NCBI GenBank assembly: GCA_017462125.1
Contig: JAFTRQ010000193.1
Coordinates: 1 to 64,000 of the forward strand
DNA length: 64,000 bases
From: Clostridia bacterium
GTDB taxonomy: Bacteria > Bacillota_A > Clostridia > Oscillospirales > CAG-272
Direction: 5' to 3'
Shown: piece after piece, positions 8,210 through 16,020 of the stretch
How the letters are laid out: every line of letters begins with the position of its first letter
How positions within the stretch are numbered: position 1 is the stretch's first letter
Notes under the pieces: model-generated
The model's input: the letters and a program-made list of their open reading frames with translations, nothing else
Databases searched by the model: none
Told to the model about the DNA's origin: nothing
Program-made: the position numbers and the translations under genes

Positions 8210-9679
8210 ATGTTCAAAAAGAAGGAAAAAGTAATTGCAAACGGCGCGCCTGCGGAAAATAAAATGGGCGTTATGCCGATCAATAAGCTTTTGCTCAGTA
8301 TGGCGCTTCCGATGGTTGCATCTATGCTTGTGCAGGCACTTTATAACATCGTGGACAGCCTTTACGTGGCCAGGATTTCAGCAGACACCTCATACGAGCT
8401 GACGGCGATATCCTTGGCGTTTGCCGCCCAGAACTTTATGATCGCCGTTGCAACGGGAACGGGTGTCGGTATCAACGCGCTGCTTTCAAAAAGCCTTGGC
8501 GAGAAGAATTTTGAGAGAGCCAACAAGGTTGCTACAAACGGTATCTTTTTGTCGGTGTTGAGCTATATTTTGTTCCTCATCCTCGGCTTTACCTGTATGG
8601 AGACCTATATGGGATGGATGACCGACGATGCGCACGTGATCTCTCTCGGCGTTGAATATCTCTCGATATGCTTTATTTTCTCGTTCGGTATTTTCGGTCA
8701 GGTCATTATGGAAAGGCTGATGATCTCTACGGGAAAAACGCATCTTGCTATGATAACGCAGGGAATCGGCGCCATCATCAACATCGTGCTTGACCCGATC
8801 TTTATTTTTGACGATGGCATTGGCTTTTTGCTTCCCGACGCGTGGGGATTTGATTTCGGCTTCGGCCTCGGCATCGCGGGCGCGGCAATTGCTACCGTTA
8901 TCGGTCAGATCGTGGCTTGTATTGCGGGAATCATTCTCAATGCCGTGTGCAACAAGGAGATCTCGATGTCCTTCAAGGGATTTCGCCCCGACGGAAAGAT
9001 CATTGGAAAAATATACGCCATCGGCGTGCCTTCTATCGTGATGGCTTCCATCGGCTCTGTTATGAACGTTTTGTTCAACAGTATTCTGAACGGATTTACA
9101 GCCATCGTTGAGGGAACCCAATATACCGTAGGCATTTTGGCGCAGACAGCCTTCGGTGTATATTTCAAGCTCCAAAGCTTTATATTTATGCCGGTGTTCG
9201 GACTGAACAACGGTATCGTCCCCATAGTTGCATACAATTACGGTGCGCAGAAGCGAAAGAGAATGATGGGAACCGTAAAGCTGGGTGTTATTTATGCCGT
9301 TTCGTATATGGCGCTGGGCCTCGTTGCCTTCCAGACCCTGCCTGAGCTGCTCCTTGAATTCTTCAATATGCACGACGCGGCAAGCCTTGCCATTGCGGTG
9401 CCTTGCCTGAGAGTCATTTCGTTGGCTTTCGTCTTCGCGGGCTTCTGTATCATTATCGGCTCCGTATTCCAGGCGTTGGGAAAGAGCATTTATTCTATGT
9501 TCGTTTCGATCGCACGTCAGCTGGTGGTGTTGATACCCGTTGCATATATTTTGGCGCAGTTTGGTGACGTTACCCTCGTTTGGTGGGCTTTCCCCATTGC
9601 CGAAATTATGTCAATGGCGGTCAGCGTGATCTTTTTTGTGAGAGTTTACAAGAAGATTGTTGCAAAAATACCCGAATAA
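8210..9679 (+). CDS. MATE family efflux transporter
   Basis: This 489-residue, strongly hydrophobic protein is typical of MATE exporters, which expel cationic drugs or metabolites in exchange for sodium or protons. It has two homologous halves of six predicted membrane helices. The N-terminal half begins with the characteristic MPINKLLLSMALPMVASML stretch and continues ALYNIVDSLYVAR. The start is fixed by AGGAG 6 bases upstream. It has its own promoter and sits directly before rpmH, the position that dnaA often flanks in Firmicutes. The substrate cannot be told from the sequence. Confidence 0.92.
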   Translation: MFKKKEKVIANGAPAENKMGVMPINKLLLSMALPMVASMLVQALYNIVDSLYVARISADTSYELTAISLAFAAQNFMIAVATGTGVGINALLSKSLGEKNFERANKVATNGIFLSVLSYILFLILGFTCMETYMGWMTDDAHVISLGVEYLSICFIFSFGIFGQVIMERLMISTGKTHLAMITQGIGAIINIVLDPIFIFDDGIGFLLPDAWGFDFGFGLGIAGAAIATVIGQIVACIAGIILNAVCNKEISMSFKGFRPDGKIIGKIYAIGVPSIVMASIGSVMNVLFNSILNGFTAIVEGTQYTVGILAQTAFGVYFKLQSFIFMPVFGLNNGIVPIVAYNYGAQKRKRMMGTVKLGVIYAVSYMALGLVAFQTLPELLLEFFNMHDAASLAIAVPCLRVISLAFVFAGFCIIIGSVFQALGKSIYSMFVSIARQLVVLIPVAYILAQFGDVTLVWWAFPIAEIMSMAVSVIFFVRVYKKIVAKIPE

Positions 9680-9753
9680 CACGCCAATATTTTGCAGTTT
9701 GGTGTAGTTTTATATAAAATTTCAAAAAAACAAGAAAAATTTCAAAAAACTTC

Positions 9754-9783
9754 TTGACAAAACATACCCGTATCGTGTATAAT
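9754..9783 (+). promoter_or_regulatory. Sigma-A promoter of the rpmH cluster
   Basis: A perfect TTGACA (9754-9759), an 18-base spacer and a perfect TATAAT (9778-9783) are followed by a leader of about 100 bases. The AT-rich 9680-9891 spacer contains no recognisable DnaA boxes. Confidence 0.85.
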
Positions 9784-9891
9784 ATAGGATGTCATTGTGT
9801 AAAAGCGTAAAAATAGCCTGTGTGCTGTTTCGGTTCGCAATAGCGAGCTGTGACAAACGCTTCCGATTATCAGCATAAGGAGGTGCAGCAA

Positions 9892-10026
9892 ATGCTTAGA
9901 ACTTATCAACCTAAGAAGCGTCAGAGAAAAAAGGAGCATGGCTTCAGAAAGAGAATGAAGACCTCTGACGGCAGAGCCGTTCTGAAGAGACGCCGCGCAA
10001 AGGGCAGAAAGAGACTGACCCACTAA
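9892..10026 (+). CDS. rpmH: 50S ribosomal protein L34
   Basis: This is a 44-residue, very basic protein beginning [18 protein letters not shown] and ending KGRKRLTH, matching L34 throughout. It is a structural protein of the large ribosomal subunit. AAGGAGGTG lies 6 bases before the ATG. It heads the conserved rpmH-rnpA-yidD-yidC-jag cluster. The 213 bases to rnpA contain two inverted repeats that could attenuate or process the transcript. Confidence 0.98.
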   Translation: MLRTYQPKKRQRKKEHGFRKRMKTSDGRAVLKRRRAKGRKRLTH

Positions 10027-10131
10027 TCTGCGTATTAAATCAGCAAAATAAAAACCGCCGATGACCTGTTTCATTTCAAGATAAGCTTGTATGTGTAGGC
10101 ATCGGGGTTTTTAGCGTTCAGCGATATTTTT

Positions 10132-10156
10132 ATACTGCCGAGTCCCTCGGCAGTAT
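10132..10156 (+). other. Hairpin between rpmH and rnpA
   Basis: A perfect 11-bp stem, ATACTGCCGAG with its complement around a TCC loop, lies in the rpmH-rnpA spacer. A longer imperfect stem (AAAACCGCCGATG pairing with CATCGGGGTTTT) precedes it. Neither has a clean T-run directly after it except the short one following the first stem. They may act as an attenuator or RNA-processing signals that set the L34 to RnpA ratio. Confidence 0.5.
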
Positions 10157-10239
10157 CGGTTTGCCCGATCCGAAAAACGGGTATTGACGGAAGCAAATGC
10201 ACAAGTAACGCAACAAAATCCTTCTAACGAGGTTTGAAA

Positions 10240-10653
10240 ATGAAATTTCCCGCAATTAAAGAGCATCATCTTTATAATAAAGCCTATCGCTCGGGGAAGC
10301 ATTTTTTCGGAAGATATATCTGCATATACGTATTGAAGGATCTTCACGCAAAAAGGCTACAGAAGGAACACCCGCAGAGGATACTTGTCAACAGACTCGG
10401 CCTTGCCGTATCAAAGAAGGTGGGCGGAGCAGTCAGGCGCAGTCGTGCCAAGCGTATCATCAGGGCGGCTTATGCTATCCATAAGGATCAGCTGCGCCGC
10501 GGCTTTTTGATCGTCATCAGCGCAAAGCCGGAGATCGACGGAATGAAAAGCACGGATATCGCGCGAGAGATGAAGTATGCCTTTTCCAAATTGGATATGT
10601 TCGCAGAAGCTCCAAACGCAAAAAAGAGCGCTGCGGATCATGATAAAATATGA
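10240..10653 (+). CDS. rnpA: Ribonuclease P protein component
   Basis: RnpA helps the RNase P RNA trim tRNA 5' ends. The 137-residue protein shows the family blocks [19 protein letters not shown] and AKRIIRAAY, the latter corresponding to the conserved RNR-type RNA-binding motif. The start is taken as ATG 10240, where the ribosome site GAGG sits 7 bases upstream; an in-frame TTG at 10234 is too close to that site. The stop overlaps the yidD start by four bases (ATGA), implying translational coupling. Confidence 0.95.
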   Translation: MKFPAIKEHHLYNKAYRSGKHFFGRYICIYVLKDLHAKRLQKEHPQRILVNRLGLAVSKKVGGAVRRSRAKRIIRAAYAIHKDQLRRGFLIVISAKPEIDGMKSTDIAREMKYAFSKLDMFAEAPNAKKSAADHDKI

Positions 10654-11006
10654 AATATATTTGTATTTGGTTGGTTCGCTTTTACCGCAAATTCTTGTCT
10701 CCGCTGAAACGAAGACCCTGCTGTAGGTATACTCCTACATGCTCTGCCTATGCTATTGAAGCATTTATGAACCGTGGCTTTTTCGTGGGATTTATCCTGA
10801 CGGTCTGGCGCATATTAAGGTGTCAGCCCTTGTGTCCCGGGGGATACGACCCCGTGCCGAAGGTTGGATTCCGCAATCCAAAGGGTCAGGTGGGAAGAGA
10901 AAATGTATATGACAGCAGTTTTTTGGCAAATAACAGATTTGTATTTATTTATAATCTGCCGCTGAACGACTGTGAAGAGAAGTCCAAAAATCGAAAAAAC
11001 AAATGA
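10650..11006 (+). CDS. yidD: Membrane protein insertion efficiency factor YidD
   Basis: YidD is a small membrane-associated protein that assists YidC-dependent insertion. The conserved core [15 protein letters not shown], then [16 protein letters not shown], is complete within the first 70 residues. The protein is 118 residues long, so about 45 residues extend beyond the usual end. That tail is polar and ends in a lysine-rich stretch. The four-base overlap with rnpA and the following yidC make it part of the cluster. Confidence 0.93.
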   Translation: MKYICIWLVRFYRKFLSPLKRRPCCRYTPTCSAYAIEAFMNRGFFVGFILTVWRILRCQPLCPGGYDPVPKVGFRNPKGQVGRENVYDSSFLANNRFVFIYNLPLNDCEEKSKNRKNK

Positions 11007-11022
11007 GAGGACTAATTTCGTA

Positions 11023-12429
11023 ATGAACAAGAAAACTACTCTCGGCAAGCTTTTGCCGAAAATCGCGCTCCTTTTGGCACTGCTTACCGTTTTTGCCGTT
11101 GTTATGACCGGCTGCGGAAGCAATACTGTCATTGACACCTCGAAGGATGCCGCCGCGTGGAAGGATACAGAGGTCAATCTTGATCCCAAGACGGATTTTG
11201 TTACCAAGCTCCTTACCTGGATCGGCGTATTCCTCAACTGGATCACCAAGATCATGCCCGCAAACAGCTATATTCTGACGTTGCTCGTCTTCGCTATCAT
11301 CCTTGAGATCGTAATGCTGCCTTTCTCTATCAAGCAGCAGAAGAACTCTATCAGACAGGCGAAGCTGAAGCCCAAGGAAATGGCGATCCGTAAAAAGTAT
11401 GCGGGAAGAAACGACCAGGCCACACAGCAGAAGGTCAGTCAGGAAATTCAGGAGCTTTATCAAAAGGAAAACTTCAACCCGATGTCGGGTTGTCTCCCTA
11501 TGCTGTTCCAGCTTCCCATTATCTTCGTGCTTTATTGGTTGATCATTGACCCCATTCAGTACGTAGTTGGAAGCTCTGCAGAATTTACAAGTGTATTGTA
11601 TACGTTTATCACCACCGCTGTCGAAGAGGGTGGACTTGGTTTGTCGCTTACAAGCAAGAACGGTTCTATCGAGATCCTCAGTAAGATCAAGGAGCTGGGT
11701 CCTGCCGCATTTGAAGGAATCAAGGAGTTCTGCGCAAACGGCGAAGCCGTGTTTGGCAAGATCGAGACTGTATACAACCTCCCCGCAAACTTTACCATCG
11801 GAGAATTGAACTTCGGTCTTACTCCTCCCTCCGTTTGGCCTCCCTACACCAGTGAAGGCATTCAGTATTGGCTGATCGCTGTTCCCGTTCTGACCTTCGT
11901 GGTTCAGTTCTTCAGCATGAAGCTGAACAGAAAGTTTACCTTCCAGCCCAATCAGGACGCACCCACTAACAGCCAGACAGCTTGCTCCAATACGATGATG
12001 GACATCACAATGCCTGCGATGAGTGCATACATTGCGTTTATCGTTCCCGCCGCTGTCGGTATTTATTGGATGTTTAAGGGTATTATCGGAACTGTAAAGC
12101 AGTTTATCATGTCAAAGGCAATGCCGCTTCCTCAGTTTACCGAGGAGGATTACAAGGCAGCTGAGAAGGAAATGCTCGGAAAGCAGCCCAAGAAGATTCA
12201 AAAATCCGAAAATGCAGGTAAGGTGCGCTCGCTTCACCATATCGATGATGAGGATTATGATGAGCAGGGTAATTATAATCCCAAGCCTGTAGAGGAAGAA
12301 AAGCCCGAGGAAGAGCCCGTCAAGACAGAGCTGCCCGAAAACAAAATGACCGAGGGCGCAACGTTGAAGGACGATTCTGACAAATCGGAAAAGAAGTCTT
12401 TCTTTGGAAAGAAAGATAAGGAAAACTGA
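11023..12429 (+). CDS. yidC: Membrane protein insertase YidC/Oxa1 family
   Basis: YidC (SpoIIIJ type) inserts and folds membrane proteins. The start at 11023 gives a lipoprotein signal with lipobox MTGC ending at C31, as in Gram-positive YidC. GAGAGG lies upstream, whereas the longer GTG start at 10972 would bury the signal. The 60KD_IMP core begins near residue 62 (TWIGVFLNWITKIMPANSY), with further hydrophobic segments to about 360. A large insertion of about 90 residues sits between core helices. The C-terminal 100 residues are charged and cytoplasmic, typical of RNA/ribosome contact tails. Confidence 0.95.
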   Translation: MNKKTTLGKLLPKIALLLALLTVFAVVMTGCGSNTVIDTSKDAAAWKDTEVNLDPKTDFVTKLLTWIGVFLNWITKIMPANSYILTLLVFAIILEIVMLPFSIKQQKNSIRQAKLKPKEMAIRKKYAGRNDQATQQKVSQEIQELYQKENFNPMSGCLPMLFQLPIIFVLYWLIIDPIQYVVGSSAEFTSVLYTFITTAVEEGGLGLSLTSKNGSIEILSKIKELGPAAFEGIKEFCANGEAVFGKIETVYNLPANFTIGELNFGLTPPSVWPPYTSEGIQYWLIAVPVLTFVVQFFSMKLNRKFTFQPNQDAPTNSQTACSNTMMDITMPAMSAYIAFIVPAAVGIYWMFKGIIGTVKQFIMSKAMPLPQFTEEDYKAAEKEMLGKQPKKIQKSENAGKVRSLHHIDDEDYDEQGNYNPKPVEEEKPEEEPVKTELPENKMTEGATLKDDSDKSEKKSFFGKKDKEN

Positions 12430-12456
12430 TAATCAATATTAATTGGAGACATTATC

Positions 12457-13107
12457 GTGAGTAAAGAAATAATTACAACAGGAAAAACAATTGACGAGGC
12501 AGTTGCTGCCGCTGTGGCAGAGCTCGGCGTGCCTTCTGCAGAAGACATTGAATATACCGTGATTGATGAGCCTAAGAAGGGCTTGTTCGGTATCGGCGCT
12601 GTTCCCGCAAAGATCTCCGCAAAGGCTGTGATCAAGGGTGAGAGATTTGCGCTTGATTTCATCAATCAGCTTGTTAAGGATATGGGTCTTGACGTTACCG
12701 TTGAGATGAAGGACGTTGCCGACAGCGATAAGGATTGCAAGCTCATCGATATTACAGGTGAGGGTGCAGGTGTGCTGATCGGTCACCACGGCGACACTCT
12801 GGACAGCCTTCAGTATCTCGCAAATCTTGCGGCTAACAAGAAGGTCAACGGAGTAAAGCCCGAGTACGTGAAGATCACCGTTGATGCCGAGAACTACCGC
12901 GCAAAGAGAGAAGAGACACTCAGAGCACTTGCCAGAAGAATGGCTGATAAGGTCCTCAAGCAGAAGAGAAGTGTTATGCTTGAGCCCATGAACCCCTATG
13001 AAAGAAGAATTATCCATTCCGAAATTCAGAACATCGAGGGCGTTTCTACCAACTCTATCGGCTCTGAAAACAACAGAAAGATCGTTATCTATCTCGAAGA
13101 GAACTGA
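12457..13107 (+). CDS. jag: Jag/KhpB RNA-binding protein (Jag-N, KH, R3H)
   Basis: This is a 216-residue protein with an N-terminal Jag domain (residues about 1-52, including EPKKGLFGIGAVPAKI), a KH domain, and a C-terminal R3H domain with the NPYERRIIH signature. Members bind RNA and, with KhpA, affect cell-wall growth; in sporulating species the gene sits beside spoIIIJ. The start codon is GTG 12457, 27 bases after yidC. A strong hairpin follows the stop. mnmE, the usual next gene, is absent here. Confidence 0.94.
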   Translation: MSKEIITTGKTIDEAVAAAVAELGVPSAEDIEYTVIDEPKKGLFGIGAVPAKISAKAVIKGERFALDFINQLVKDMGLDVTVEMKDVADSDKDCKLIDITGEGAGVLIGHHGDTLDSLQYLANLAANKKVNGVKPEYVKITVDAENYRAKREETLRALARRMADKVLKQKRSVMLEPMNPYERRIIHSEIQNIEGVSTNSIGSENNRKIVIYLEEN

Positions 13108-13121
13108 TTTAGGTTAAATAC

Positions 13122-13169
13122 AGTAAGGGGAGGAGAACCTTTTTGAAAAAGGGTTCTCCTCCCCTTACT
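13122..13169. terminator. Long purine/pyrimidine hairpin after jag
   Basis: The left arm is almost all purine (AGTAAGGGGAGGAGAACC) and pairs with an equally long pyrimidine arm around a CTTTTTGAAAAAG centre. It probably ends the rpmH-jag transcript. Related hairpins occur at 13216, 47913 and 50443. Confidence 0.7.
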
Positions 13170-13215
13170 TTCCCCATCCCTTCTTTCCCAAAACCTTCAA
13201 AAAGGCATAAGGATG

Positions 13216-13267
13216 GTTACGTGAAAAGAGGGAGCCTTTTACAAAAGGCTCCCTCTTTTCACGTAAC
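13216..13267. terminator. Second long hairpin, end of oxidoreductase operon
   Basis: This is an inverted repeat with arms of about 22 bases (GTTACGTGAAAAGAGGGAGC and continuation) around a TTTTACAAAA centre. It abuts the stop codon of the minus-strand oxidoreductase gene. Being symmetrical, it could terminate both convergent transcripts. Confidence 0.65.
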
Positions 13268-14239
13268 TTATAGCTTAGTTAAAGAATCCAGCGTTCTTTC
13301 AACCAGCTTAATGGTTGCTGCAGCACTTATGGGTGTACAGATTCTATTATCTTCGCCGCTCTTGATGCAGTCGATGAAATATTTGATCTCGCCGGCATAG
13401 CCGTCAACGTTGGAGATGTTCATACCGGTTTCGCCGATCTTTTCCACGTTGTTGAAATCTACAGCCTCGCCACATTCTGTCAGCTTGCCGTCCTTGAAGA
13501 GAAGAGAACCGTTTTCAAACAGCGCTCTGAAGCCTACCTCAAAGCTCATTTTCTGATAATTGTACCATCCTGTCTCGATGGTGGCGGAGCAACCGTCGTA
13601 GATATAATTTGCGATTGCGTAATTGCTGTAGTTGTCTGTCATAGGATGATAGATGCCAACGATATCCTTGGGCTCACCGAGAACCGATTGCATAAAGTCG
13701 ATGTCGTGGATCATAAGGTCCATAATCACGTGTCCGCTGCGCTTCTCATCGAGGAACCAGTTGTCCCAGCTCCATCTGGGAGTCTGGCTGACTCTGTGCA
13801 TACTCAGGGATTCCAGCTTACCGTGCTTTTTGCTTTCGATCAAGCCGCGCAGATATGCATATGCGTTCATGAATCGAACGACCTGTGCGGTCATATATCT
13901 CTTGCCTGTCTTCTTGATAACAGCGAGAAGCTTGTCTGCTTCCTCGGCAGTGAGAGACATAGGCTTTTCGGAAAGCACGTGTGCTCCTGCTTCCATTGCC
14001 TTGATTGCCATCTCTACGTGGAGATAGGTGGGAGTGCAGATGTCAACCATATCGGGCTTTTCAGCCGCCAGCATTTCGTCATAGTCTGCGTATATGCGAA
14101 CAGGGAAGTCGCCGACCTTCTGCTTCAGCATATCGGTGCGAATGTCGCAAACAGCCGCATATTCGATGTCCTGCATATTTTTGTAGATGTTGAAATGCAC
14201 GCTACCCATGCCTCCAACGCCAACTTGTACAATTTTCAT
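13268..14239 (-). CDS. Gfo/Idh/MocA family NAD(P)-dependent oxidoreductase
   Basis: This is a 323-residue dehydrogenase of the sugar/inositol oxidoreductase superfamily. The Rossmann motif GVGGMG (residues 7-12), the EKP motif (91-93) whose lysine takes part in catalysis, and the GHVIMDLMIHDID helix with the catalytic histidine are all present. The start at 14239 is chosen because GGAGGG lies upstream and because the longer form only adds 11 residues before the Rossmann strand. It lies 16 bases after the isomerase gene, so one operon is likely. Together they probably oxidise and epimerise an inositol-like or sugar substrate, which is not identified. Confidence 0.9.
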   Translation of the reverse strand: MKIVQVGVGGMGSVHFNIYKNMQDIEYAAVCDIRTDMLKQKVGDFPVRIYADYDEMLAAEKPDMVDICTPTYLHVEMAIKAMEAGAHVLSEKPMSLTAEEADKLLAVIKKTGKRYMTAQVVRFMNAYAYLRGLIESKKHGKLESLSMHRVSQTPRWSWDNWFLDEKRSGHVIMDLMIHDIDFMQSVLGEPKDIVGIYHPMTDNYSNYAIANYIYDGCSATIETGWYNYQKMSFEVGFRALFENGSLLFKDGKLTECGEAVDFNNVEKIGETGMNISNVDGYAGEIKYFIDCIKSGEDNRICTPISAAATIKLVERTLDSLTKL

Positions 14240-14255
14240 TGCTTTACCCTCCGAT

Positions 14256-15068
14256 TCAAATGAGCGTTTCAAGATACGCTTTGGTTTCGATAATATCCAT
14301 TCTCTGCTGTTCGCCCGAGATCTCGCGCTCGATGGTCAGCGCGCCATCGTAGCCAACCTCCTTCAGCTTTGCGACAAATGCGGGGAAGTTGACCTTGCCC
14401 TCGCCAACCTTGACCTCACGACCCAGCTTCATACCGTTTGTGGGATAGAAGCCGTCCTTTGCGTGGATGCCGCGAACGTAGGGACCGATCACGTCGAGCG
14501 CGTCAACGGGATTTGCTTTTCCGTAAAGGATAAGATTTGCGGAGTCGAGGTTGATGCCAACGTTTCCGGTTCCGATGTTTTCGATGAAGCGAAGAAGGGT
14601 GGTAGGAGTTTCCTGACCTGTTTCGAAAAGGAAATACTGTCCCTGATCCTTCATATATTGACAAAGATCACGGAGTGTTTCAAGGATCTCTGGATAGGTA
14701 GGATCCGTGGGGCATTCGGGAAGAAATCCCGCATGGGTGATCACGTCTGTTACGCCGATCTTTTTTGCAAAATCAGCACCCAGCTTCAGCTCCTTGACTC
14801 TCTGCTCTCTGTATTCGGGGGGAACGATGCCGAGCGTTGTGGGGCCTTCTGTGAAATTCCATGCCGAGGGGCCGCTCCAACCGCACCAATGGGCGGTGAT
14901 GGTAATACCGTATTCGCGGCAAGCCTCGTTTACAAGCTCTGCCATTTCGTCGGTATGCAGGCTTGCATTCCAGTTTGTCATCTGGCAGTTGTCGAAGCCC
15001 ATCTCCTTCATCAGCTTGAATCTTTCTTTAATGTCGGGACCCAAAAAGGTCTGTACGCCAACTTTCAT
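14256..15068 (-). CDS. Sugar phosphate isomerase/epimerase (AP-endonuclease-2 / xylose isomerase-like barrel)
   Basis: This 270-residue TIM-barrel protein starts MKVGVQTFLGPDIKERF. It carries the metal-ligand pattern of the family: THAGFLPE, LFETGQET, NLDSANL with an acidic residue, GIHAKDG, and a terminal TIEREISG glutamate. Relatives isomerise or epimerise keto sugars or inosose. It is the first gene of the operon transcribed from the promoter at 15109-15137 and probably works with the adjacent oxidoreductase. Confidence 0.88.
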   Translation of the reverse strand: MKVGVQTFLGPDIKERFKLMKEMGFDNCQMTNWNASLHTDEMAELVNEACREYGITITAHWCGWSGPSAWNFTEGPTTLGIVPPEYREQRVKELKLGADFAKKIGVTDVITHAGFLPECPTDPTYPEILETLRDLCQYMKDQGQYFLFETGQETPTTLLRFIENIGTGNVGINLDSANLILYGKANPVDALDVIGPYVRGIHAKDGFYPTNGMKLGREVKVGEGKVNFPAFVAKLKEVGYDGALTIEREISGEQQRMDIIETKAYLETLI

Positions 15069-15089
15069 AAAAAATGACCGTCCTTTCTA

Positions 15090-15118
15090 TTGACTTGTGT
15101 TTAATTTTATTATATAAT
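15090..15118 (+). promoter_or_regulatory. Promoter of the AraC - GH106 - serine dehydratase operon
   Basis: The plus strand shows TTGACT (15090-15095), a 17-base spacer and TATAAT (15113-15118). The -10 element overlaps the -10 of the opposite promoter within the palindrome ATTATATAAT (15109-15118), so the two promoters probably cannot be occupied at once. The leader is about 75 bases. Confidence 0.7.
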
Positions 15119-15137
15119 ATCTTTAGGCGAGAGTCAA
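15109..15137 (-). promoter_or_regulatory. Promoter of the isomerase - oxidoreductase operon
   Basis: The minus strand shows TTGACT (15132-15137), a 17-base spacer and TATAAT (15109-15114), a mirror image of the plus-strand promoter. The adjacent AraC gene is the obvious candidate to choose between them. Confidence 0.7.
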
Positions 15138-15198
15138 GAAAAATTTTAAGATTCTATAGCATAATTTTCATTTTCCATTGCTGAGAAGGGAGTCTGCC

Positions 15199-16020
15199 GT
15201 GAACGATATCAATCTGTATGAGAAAATTCCAAAGGAACAGTTTCCTATCAAAATGCTTTGGGATTATCAAAACAAATACGATTTTCCGCCCCATTGGCAC
15301 GAGCATATTGAGCTCCACTACGTAATGAACGGAAGCTGTCAGCTGCAATACAGCGAGGAGACCATTGAGCTTGGTGCAGGGGATTGCGTGGTGATCAACG
15401 GCAATGAGCTCCATCAGGGCGGCGGAGGCTTGTGCGATTACGTGGTCATCTTGTTGCCTCCCGATCTGTTTGAGCCTCATCACGTGATCTTTCAAAAGGT
15501 CATCCGAGATGAATATGCAGCGGGACTTGTCATGAATGCACTTGAAAAATACCGAACGCACAATGCCGTGGATATGCTGGAGGTTAAAGGATATATATAC
15601 CTTTTGATCGCGCACTTGATCCGATGCTATACGTACAAGACCCTGACCGAAACCGTCTATTCCAGGTATTTTGACAAGCTTAACAAGGTGAACGGAGCTG
15701 TCAGATACATAAATGAGAATTACGATAAGGTTTTAACTACAAGGTCACTTTCCGAAATGGTACACCTGAGTGAAGGCTATTTTTGTCAGGTCTTCAAGGA
15801 GGTGACGGGAAAGACGGCGATGGAATATATCAATCAGCTCCGAATGGATAAGGCGGAAAAAATGCTGATGAAAACAGAGATGACCGTGACGGAGGTCGCC
15901 TTTTCCTGTGGCTTTGACGATGCCAATTATTTTTCTCGGATGTTTAAAAAAATAAAAGGAAAGAGCCCACAGTCGGTTCGTAACGTAAGTAATATTAAAA
16001 ATGAGTTGGAGGAAGTCTGA
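15199..16020 (+). CDS. AraC family transcriptional regulator with cupin domain
   Basis: This 273-residue regulator has an N-terminal cupin-type ligand pocket (PPHWHEHIELHYVMNG near residue 35). The C-terminal double helix-turn-helix of the AraC family includes MEYINQLRMDKAEKML and FDDANYFSRMFKK. The start is GTG 15199, placed correctly behind AGAAGGGAG; an upstream TTG is less likely. The stop codon overlaps the next start (TGATG), so the glycosidase behind it is translationally coupled. It probably senses a sugar and controls its own operon and the divergent one. Confidence 0.9.
   Translation: MNDINLYEKIPKEQFPIKMLWDYQNKYDFPPHWHEHIELHYVMNGSCQLQYSEETIELGAGDCVVINGNELHQGGGGLCDYVVILLPPDLFEPHHVIFQKVIRDEYAAGLVMNALEKYRTHNAVDMLEVKGYIYLLIAHLIRCYTYKTLTETVYSRYFDKLNKVNGAVRYINENYDKVLTTRSLSEMVHLSEGYFCQVFKEVTGKTAMEYINQLRMDKAEKMLMKTEMTVTEVAFSCGFDDANYFSRMFKKIKGKSPQSVRNVSNIKNELEEV

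Noticed and set aside
8486..9373. Minus-strand open frame of 295 codons inside the MATE gene
   Set aside because: The translation is hydrophilic and His-rich, the usual complement of a membrane protein gene, and it has no start signal.
9680..9891. Replication origin directly upstream of rpmH
   Set aside because: This is the classical place, but the spacer contains only a promoter and no TTATCCACA-like boxes, and the gene before it is a MATE exporter, not dnaA.
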